This document shows, in pieces, positions 1-4,315 of a DNA stretch of 7,349 nucleotides. Location: contig QMPB01000212.1 in the NCBI GenBank assembly GCA_003648395.1, positions 1-7,349 of the forward strand. The letters are read 5' to 3'. A program made the translations under genes and the position numbers. How positions within the stretch are numbered: position 1 is the first letter of the stretch; each line of letters begins with the position of its first letter. This DNA is from Bacteroidota bacterium (GTDB lineage: Bacteria > Bacteroidota > Bacteroidia > Bacteroidales > UBA1556). Below the pieces are notes generated by a model that was given only the letters and a program-made list of their open reading frames with translations, did no database searches and was not told where the DNA came from.

Positions 1-798
1 GCCACAGGGCGTTTAAGTTCTAATAATCCAAACTTACAAAATATACCCATAAGAAGCACTGAAGGTAAAGAAATTAGAAAAGCATTTATAGCTCGAAACG
101 ATGAGTTTATTTTACTCGCTGCAGATTATTCTCAGGTAGAGTTGAGAATAATTGCCCATCTAAGTAGAGATGCAAATATGCTTGATGATTTTAATTCGGG
201 CAAAGATGTGCATAGAGCCACTGCCGCAAGAGTTTTTGGCATTTCTGAGGATGAAGTTACTACTGATATGCGTAGAAATGCAAAAGGAGTAAACTTTGGT
301 ATAATATACGGAATATCGGCATTTGGCTTGGCCGAAAATATTGGAGTTTCACGCACTGAGGCTAAAGAAATGATTGAGCAATATTTTGAGCATTACCCAG
401 GTATTAAGTTATTTATGGAATCGCAAAAGGAGTTTGCATTAGAGCATGGATATGTTGAGACCATTTTGAAACGAAGAAGATATCTTCCAGATATTAATTC
501 AAATAGTGGAATGCTTAGAGCTTTTGCAGAGCGCAATGCAATAAACGCACCTATTCAAGGGTCATCTGCTGATATGATTAAAGTAGCAATGATTAACGTT
601 TTTAACGAAATGCAAAAAAGAAATCTTAAGTCAAAGATGATTCTACAAGTGCATGATGAACTAATATTTGATTGTGATAAAAATGAGGTTGAAGAACTTA
701 ATAAACTTGTGATAGAAGAAATGATGAATGCTTTACCACTTGATGTTCCTCTAGTAGTTGATAGCAATACTGGTAATAATTGGTTAGACGCGCATTGA
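1..798 (+). CDS. polA: DNA polymerase I, C-terminal polymerase domain (5' end outside window)
   Basis: This is the last 265 codons of a family A DNA polymerase, which fills gaps and replaces RNA primers during lagging-strand synthesis and excision repair. The reading frame is open from base 1, so the gene starts upstream of the window. Visible motifs, numbered within the fragment, are TGRLSSNNPNLQNIP at 2-16, motif A DYSQVELR at 42-49 (catalytic Asp42), motif B RRNAKGVNFGIIYG at 91-104 (Lys95, Phe99) and motif C QVHDE at 216-220 (catalytic Asp219, Glu220). Phe99 sits at the position of E. coli Phe762, where Phe rather than Tyr favours rejection of dideoxynucleotides. The distance from motif A to the C-terminus matches E. 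coli Pol I, so the 3' end is intact. The 5'-nuclease and proofreading domains cannot be seen. The gene converges on clpB, and a repeat-rich gap starts directly after its TGA stop. Confidence 0.98.
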   Translation, partial: ATGRLSSNNPNLQNIPIRSTEGKEIRKAFIARNDEFILLAADYSQVELRIIAHLSRDANMLDDFNSGKDVHRATAARVFGISEDEVTTDMRRNAKGVNFGIIYGISAFGLAENIGVSRTEAKEMIEQYFEHYPGIKLFMESQKEFALEHGYVETILKRRRYLPDINSNSGMLRAFAERNAINAPIQGSSADMIKVAMINVFNEMQKRNLKSKMILQVHDELIFDCDKNEVEELNKLVIEEMMNALPLDVPLVVDSNTGNNWLDAH

Positions 799-814
799 TA
801 GTCTTCAATACTTA

Positions 815-862
815 CAGTTGGCAGTCGTCCTCAATTGGCAGTCCTCAGTTGGCAGTCCTCAG
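815..862. repeat. 14-bp direct repeats, three units, inside copy A
   Basis: The units are 815-831 (17 bp, with an extra CGT), 832-845 (one substitution, CAATTGGCAGTCCT) and 846-859 (CAGTTGGCAGTCCT), followed by a partial CAG. The near-identity of the last two units suggests slippage or duplication within the element. Confidence 0.85.
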
Positions 863-882
863 CATGCATATACTGAAGACTG
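853..882 (-). terminator. Possible clpB (or bidirectional) transcription terminator hairpin
   Basis: In the clpB transcript CAGUCUUCAG (882 to 873) can pair with CUGAGGACUG (862 to 853) through ten base pairs, one of them G-U, around a 10-nt loop. It lies about 17 nt after the clpB stop. There is no good U tract behind it, so intrinsic termination would be weak. Its position between convergent genes fits a terminating or 3'-end-protecting role, but this is inference from folding by eye. Confidence 0.4.
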
Positions 883-898
883 AAGACTGAAGACTAAG
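872..898. repeat. ACTGAAG heptamer tandem repeat
   Basis: Three exact tandem copies of ACTGAAG occupy 872-892, followed by a degenerate ACTAAG at 893-898 that touches the clpB stop codon. A seven-base unit can change copy number by slippage. The same heptamer is found at 4259-4313. Confidence 0.9.
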
Positions 899-3484
899 TT
901 AATTTTCAAATATCAATTTATTATTCCTACTAGTAATATTTATTTCGCCTTTGGAATCGATACTACCTGAGAGTATAAGCTTTGATAATTCATTTAAGAT
1001 TTCTCTCTGAATTACTCTCTTTATTGGTCTTGCCCCAAATTGAGGATCAAAACCTATTTTCGATAGATAGTCAATAGCTTGTTCGTCCAAATTCAGTTTA
1101 ATTCCTTTTTTTAAAAGCATTTTCTGCAATGAAAGAATCTGAATTTTTACAATTTCCTTAACCTCTTCTTTATTCAAAGGTGTAAACATTACTATTTCAT
1201 CAATACGATTTAAGAACTCCGGACGAATAGTTTTTCTGAGTAAACTCACTACCTCTTTTTCAGTTTGCTCAACAACAGAATCGCGCTTATCCATATCAAT
1301 ATTTTCGAGCTTTTCCTGAATAATGTGAGCACCTAGGTTAGAAGTCATTATTATTATAGTATTCCTAAAATCAGCAACCCTACCTTTATTATCAGTCAAT
1401 CGTCCTTCGTCGAGTACTTGCAATAATATATTGAATGTATCGGGATGAGCCTTTTCTATTTCATCTAACAGAACTACTGAATAAGGTTTTCTACGAACAG
1501 CTTCCGTAAGTTGCCCTCCTTCATCATAACCAACATATCCGGGAGGAGCACCTACCAAGCGGCTAACAGCATGCCTTTCCTGATACTCGCTCATATCAAT
1601 TCGTGTTAAAGCAGTATCATCATTAAACAAATAGTTAGCAAGAGTTTTTGCCAATTCAGTTTTACCTACACCTGTTGTTCCGAGGAAAAGAAACGATCCG
1701 ATAGGCCTATTACCATCTTGCAAATCAGCTTTTGACCTCCGTACAGCGTCAGCCACTACCTGAATTGCTTCATCTTGTCCTACTACGCGTTTATGCAACT
1801 CTTTTTCCAATTGCAATAATTTTTCGCGCTCACTACTTAGCATTTTACTCACAGGAATTCCCGTCCAACGTGCTACTACTTCAGCAATATCTTCACTGGT
1901 AACCTCCTCTTTTATTAAGGCATTTTCCTGATTTTCAAATAGCTGTTTATGTAACTCCTCAAATTTAGCTTCTTCCTCTTTTATTTTTCCATATCTAAGT
2001 TCAGCAACCAATCCAAAATCGCCTTCTCTCTCCGCTCTATTAGCTTCTTGCTTATATTCTTCGATTTTAGCCTTAGAAATTTGAACACTATCTGCCAAAT
2101 CTTTTTCTGTTTTCCACTTGGCATATATCTGTTCTCGCTGCTCCTTATAATTAGCTAGATCTTTATTTATTATGGATATTTTATTTTTATCACGCTCTCT
2201 TTTTATTGCTTCCAATTCAATTTCATATTGCATTATTTTCCTATCCAATACATCCAGCTCTTCTGGCTTAGAATTCATCTCCAAACGCAATTTAGCAGAA
2301 GCCTCGTCCATTAAATCAATAGCCTTGTCTGGCAAAAATCTATCAGATATATATCGTTGTGACAGCTCTACTGCCGTAATAATTGCACTATCTTGAATTC
2401 GAACCTTATGGTGAGTTTCGTATTTCTCTTTTATTCCACGCAAAATAGAAATAGCACTTTCGCGATCAGGTTCATCAACCATCACCTTTTGAAACCTTCG
2501 TTCCAAAGCCTTATCTTTCTCAAAATATTTTTGATACTCATCTAAGGTAGTAGCGCCAATTGCTCGCAACTCACCACGAGCAAGAGCCGGTTTTAAAATA
2601 TTTGCAGCATCCATTGCTCCCTCTCCTTTTCCTGCTCCCACAAGAGTGTGTATTTCGTCAATAAACAGAATTATTTTTCCATCTTCATCAGTAACCTCTT
2701 TTACAACAGATTTTAGGCGCTCTTCAAACTCACCTTTATACTTTGCACCGGCTATTAAAGAACCCATATCTAAAGAATAAACAATTTTATCTTGCAGATT
2801 TTCAGGAACATCACCCTTTACTAACCTATGAGCTAAACCCTCAGCAATGGCTGTTTTACCAGTACCTGGCTCACCAACAAGTATAGGATTATTCTTTGTA
2901 CGACGCGAGAGTATTTGCAATATTCTTCTTATCTCGTCATCCCTTCCAATAACAGGGTCAAGTTTACCATCATTGGCCAATTTATTAAGATTTTTGGCAT
3001 ACTTATCAAGCGAATTATAAGTATCCTCCTGACTTTGTGAAGTTACATTCTTACCCTTGCGCAATTCGTTAATTACAGCAGATAAATCTTTATCATTTAT
3101 TCCATTATCTTTCATTAGCTGAGATGAAGAATCTTTCGATTTTAATATTGCCAATAACAAATGCTCAATAGCAATATATTCATCTTTCATCTTTTTAGCA
3201 ATATTAGCCGCTTCGTTCAGCATTTTACCTGCATTATGAGAAAGCATTATTTCACCTCCATCAACCTTCGGGAAACTCTGAATTATGCTATCCAAGGTTT
3301 TCTTAAAAATATCAGTATTTACTCCTAACTTCCCAAGAATAAAAGGCAATACATTTTCATCTACTTCAAAAAATGCTCTTAAAATATGGGCATTCTCTAT
3401 CTGCTGATGAGAAAAACTTTGTGCTATTTGTTGGGCATTTTGAATAGCATCTTGCGATTTTATGGTATAATTATTTAAGTTCAT
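899..3484 (-). CDS. clpB: ATP-dependent disaggregase ClpB (Hsp100)
   Basis: This 861-residue protein, close to the usual 857 or so of ClpB, is a cytosolic hexameric AAA+ unfoldase. With DnaK/DnaJ/GrpE it threads proteins out of aggregates after heat stress. It has a Clp N-terminal domain (about 1-145). AAA+ module 1 has Walker A GEPGTGKT at 204-211, pore loop KYKG at 248-251, Walker B ending in Asp276-Glu277, and arginine fingers Arg329-Arg330. A coiled-coil middle domain (about 405-525) separates ClpB from ClpA and ClpC. AAA+ module 2 has Walker A GTTGVGKT at 602-609, pore loop GYVG at 649-652, Walker B Asp674-Glu675, sensor 1 TSN at 714-716 and sensor 2 GAR at 817-819. No ClpP-binding IGF-type loop was noticed. 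The start at 3484 ([11 protein letters not shown]) matches family N-termini as I know them; a 15-residue in-frame upstream extension is unlikely. No clear Shine-Dalgarno sequence precedes it. hsp20 lies upstream on the same strand, 131 bp away. Confidence 0.98.
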   Translation of the reverse strand: MNLNNYTIKSQDAIQNAQQIAQSFSHQQIENAHILRAFFEVDENVLPFILGKLGVNTDIFKKTLDSIIQSFPKVDGGEIMLSHNAGKMLNEAANIAKKMKDEYIAIEHLLLAILKSKDSSSQLMKDNGINDKDLSAVINELRKGKNVTSQSQEDTYNSLDKYAKNLNKLANDGKLDPVIGRDDEIRRILQILSRRTKNNPILVGEPGTGKTAIAEGLAHRLVKGDVPENLQDKIVYSLDMGSLIAGAKYKGEFEERLKSVVKEVTDEDGKIILFIDEIHTLVGAGKGEGAMDAANILKPALARGELRAIGATTLDEYQKYFEKDKALERRFQKVMVDEPDRESAISILRGIKEKYETHHKVRIQDSAIITAVELSQRYISDRFLPDKAIDLMDEASAKLRLEMNSKPEELDVLDRKIMQYEIELEAIKRERDKNKISIINKDLANYKEQREQIYAKWKTEKDLADSVQISKAKIEEYKQEANRAEREGDFGLVAELRYGKIKEEEAKFEELHKQLFENQENALIKEEVTSEDIAEVVARWTGIPVSKMLSSEREKLLQLEKELHKRVVGQDEAIQVVADAVRRSKADLQDGNRPIGSFLFLGTTGVGKTELAKTLANYLFNDDTALTRIDMSEYQERHAVSRLVGAPPGYVGYDEGGQLTEAVRRKPYSVVLLDEIEKAHPDTFNILLQVLDEGRLTDNKGRVADFRNTIIIMTSNLGAHIIQEKLENIDMDKRDSVVEQTEKEVVSLLRKTIRPEFLNRIDEIVMFTPLNKEEVKEIVKIQILSLQKMLLKKGIKLNLDEQAIDYLSKIGFDPQFGARPIKRVIQREILNELSKLILSGSIDSKGEINITSRNNKLIFEN

Positions 3485-3575
3485 ATGATTTATATTTTTA
3501 GATATTATTATGTAGAAATATTGCACCAATATTTAGTAGTCTTCAAAAAGAATTATGATATTATTAAATAGATGC
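3485..3575 (-). promoter_or_regulatory. clpB leader / probable promoter region
   Basis: These 91 bases separate the hsp20 terminator hairpin from the clpB start and are very AT-rich. On the minus strand they contain TTTTTGAAGACTACT followed, about 20 bases on, by AATATTTC. This could be a poor match to the Bacteroidota TTTG / TAnnTTTG promoter, but I cannot assign a promoter with confidence. No HrcA CIRCE-like inverted repeat was seen. If the hairpin ends most hsp20 transcripts, a clpB promoter should lie here. Confidence 0.3.
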
Positions 3576-3609
3576 AAATGAGTGCAAGTTAAATAACTTG
3601 CACTCATTT
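3576..3609 (-). terminator. Strong hairpin terminator after hsp20
   Basis: A perfect inverted repeat has 15-bp arms, AAATGAGTGCAAGTT (3576-3590) and AACTTGCACTCATTT (3595-3609), around a 4-nt loop. It starts 6 nt after the hsp20 stop codon. On the minus strand the stem ends in TTT, followed by GCATCTATTTAATAAT, an imperfect U-rich tail. This supports an intrinsic terminator, or a 3'-stabilising hairpin allowing partial read-through into clpB. Confidence 0.8.
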
Positions 3610-3615
3610 AATAAA

Positions 3616-4053
3616 TTACAAGATTGCAATTTTTTTTGCAGGAACTGGCTTAGCCTCTTCCTTTTTAGGTATTACTATATTAAGAATACCATTTTCATAT
3701 TTTGCATTAATACTTTCTCTTTCTACCAATACTGGCAAAGTAAACGAGCGAGTAAACGATTGGTATGAAAACTCTCTTTTCGTTACTCTTTCCCCTTCCT
3801 TTTCCTCATTTTCAATTTTCTTTTCTGATGAAATAGTTAATACATCATTATCCACTTCAATATTGAAATCGGCTTTATCAAAACCAGGAGCAGCAACCTC
3901 CACAATATATTCATCAATATTCTCTTTTACATTTACTGAGGGTAAAGTTGTATTTGTTTCTGAAAAATGTCTGTTGTTCCACTCAAGATTATCATTGTCA
4001 AAAAAACGATCGAATAAGCTTGGATACTGATTTGAAAATTTTACTAAGTTCAT
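3616..4053 (-). CDS. Hsp20 / alpha-crystallin family small heat-shock protein
   Basis: This 145-residue ATP-independent holdase binds unfolding proteins in the cytosol and keeps them in a state that DnaK and ClpB can recover. A short N-terminal arm (1-37) contains PSLFDRFF at 11-18. The alpha-crystallin domain runs from about 38 to 131, with EVAAPGF at 52-58 and the hallmark AKYENGIL at 117-124. The C-terminal tail carries the IxI anchor IAI at 142-144, which docks into neighbouring subunits during oligomer assembly. I chose the start at 4053 because GGAGGA lies 6 nt upstream; an in-frame ATG ten codons earlier would put the ribosome site inside the gene. The gene lies directly upstream of clpB on the same strand, which fits a shared role in proteostasis, and a strong hairpin follows the stop. 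The length is typical for bacterial Hsp20 proteins. The family is certain; the exact paralogue is not. Confidence 0.97.
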   Translation of the reverse strand: MNLVKFSNQYPSLFDRFFDNDNLEWNNRHFSETNTTLPSVNVKENIDEYIVEVAAPGFDKADFNIEVDNDVLTISSEKKIENEEKEGERVTKREFSYQSFTRSFTLPVLVERESINAKYENGILNIVIPKKEEAKPVPAKKIAIL

Positions 4054-4059
4054 AATATT

Positions 4060-4065
4060 TCCTCC
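4060..4065 (-). promoter_or_regulatory. Strong Shine-Dalgarno site of hsp20
   Basis: GGAGGA on the minus strand lies 6 nt before the ATG at 4053 and decides the start codon. It stands out because neither clpB nor the 987-residue gene has a recognisable site of this kind. Confidence 0.85.
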
Positions 4066-4090
4066 ATTTTTATAGTTAAACAATTTAATT

Positions 4091-4112
4091 AAAAAAAAGA
4101 ATTTCGAAATTC
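4091..4112 (-). promoter_or_regulatory. hsp20 leader palindrome followed by U8 tract
   Basis: GAATTTCGAAATTC (4099-4112) is a perfect 14-bp palindrome, and on the minus strand it is followed at once by eight T (4098-4091). In RNA this gives a short AU-rich hairpin with a U run, about 40 nt before the start codon. It could be a weak attenuator, a protein-binding site, or the 5' partner of the GGAGGAA ribosome site. The palindrome and tract are plain in the sequence; the function is inferred. Confidence 0.4.
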
Positions 4113-4117
4113 ACTTA

Positions 4118-4182
4118 GCAATTTACAATATATATACCGATTCAATTTACCGGTCATTATGTCTGTAATTTACGGATTTTAC
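4118..4182. repeat. Spaced AATTTAC repeats upstream of hsp20
   Basis: AATTTAC occurs at 4120-4126, 4144-4150 and 4167-4173, with start-to-start spacings of 24 and 23 bp, and a variant ATTTTAC is at 4176-4182. The first two copies extend to an exact CAATTTAC octamer. Just beyond lies ACATGACATGT (4181-4191), a palindrome around a central A. Such spacing, near two helical turns, can mark operator sites, but the DNA is AT-rich and chance is possible. Confidence 0.3.
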
Positions 4183-4231
4183 ATGACATGTTGTCTATTT
4201 AATGATTATTTGATGTTAATTTAGGCAGTTC

Positions 4232-4263
4232 TCAGTACGCAGTCAGCCGTGACTGGGTACTGA
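4232..4263 (-). terminator. Hairpin downstream of the 987-residue gene, possible terminator
   Basis: CAGTACGCAGTCA (4233-4245) and TGACTGGGTACTG (4250-4262) are complementary at 12 of 13 positions, extended by one outer T-A pair, around a GCCG loop. It is a stable stem about 55 nt after the stop codon, inside repeat copy B. No U tract follows on the minus strand, so classical intrinsic termination is uncertain. It may instead be a structural part of the repeat. Confidence 0.45.
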
Positions 4264-4279
4264 AGACTAAAGACTGAAG

Positions 4280-4297
4280 TCCCGATAGCTATCGGGA
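4280..4297. repeat. 18-bp perfect palindrome inserted in copy B
   Basis: TCCCGATAGCTATCGGGA is fully self-complementary and GC-richer than its surroundings. It is flanked by GAAG on both sides (4276-4279 and 4298-4301). Removing the palindrome and one GAAG leaves ACTGAAG-ACTGAAG-ACTG in register. This is what an insertion with a 4-bp target duplication would look like. It can also form a hairpin in the transcript of the upstream gene. Confidence 0.8.
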
Positions 4298-4315
4298 GAA
4301 GACTGAAGACTGATA

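Larger units (their letters stand above)
799..898. repeat. Intergenic repeat element, copy A, between polA and clpB
   Basis: The whole 100-bp gap between the two convergent stop codons is repetitive. The left part has three tandem copies of a CAGTTGGCAGTCCT-type unit (815-859, the first with a 3-base insertion). The right part has the heptamer ACTGAAG in tandem (872-892) plus a partial unit. The ends form imperfect inverted repeats: TAGTCTTCAAT at 799-809 against ACTGAAGACTA at 886-896, 10 of 11 matching. A related element lies at 4224-4313. I see no open reading frame or transposase in it. It may be a REP-like or similar non-coding dispersed repeat; the family name is unknown to me. Confidence 0.8.
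4224..4313. repeat. Intergenic repeat element, copy B
   Basis: This is a relative of the 799-898 element with the same order of parts: a CAGTnnGCAGTC-type half (about 4224-4256), then TACTGAAGACT heptamer DNA (4258-4313). Heptamers ACTGAAG are at 4259-4265, 4273-4279 and 4302-4308, with a degenerate unit between the first two and a partial one at the end. The right end lies 2 nt from the stop codon of the 987-residue gene, as copy A lies next to the clpB stop. It carries no gene. Confidence 0.75.

Noticed and set aside
142..144. TTG as a start codon for the polymerase frame
   Set aside because: The frame is open to base 1 and the preceding codons encode the conserved TGRLSSNNPNLQNIP and DYSQVE motifs, so TTG is an internal Leu.
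132..356. Minus-strand open frame of 74 codons
   Set aside because: It lies antisense to the conserved polymerase motif A region and has no recognisable product or ribosome site.
555..767. Minus-strand open frame of 70 codons
   Set aside because: It is antisense to polA motif C; the Ser/Ile-rich translation is typical of a shadow frame.
815..892. CRISPR array
   Set aside because: Units of 7 and 14 bp are contiguous, without unique spacers, and no cas gene is visible.
2172..2396. Plus-strand open frame of 74 codons
   Set aside because: It is antisense to the ClpB middle domain, with low-complexity Ser/Ile content and no family resemblance.
3485..3529. Upstream in-frame ATG for ClpB at 3529
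   Set aside because: The 15 extra residues (MVQYFYIII...) are unlike ClpB N-termini, and [11 protein letters not shown] fits the family.
3538..3545. A third copy of the ACTGAAG repeat family upstream of clpB
   Set aside because: Only AGTCTTCA matches; there is no CAGTnnGCAGTC half or tandem, so chance cannot be excluded.
4054..4083. Upstream in-frame ATG for Hsp20 at 4083
   Set aside because: The strong GGAGGA site lies inside this extension and points to the ATG at 4053.
4118..4145. Bacteroidota-type promoter for hsp20 (TTG then TAAATTGC on the minus strand)
   Set aside because: The spacing is about 17 bp and the -7 box is imperfect; too weak to call in such AT-rich DNA.
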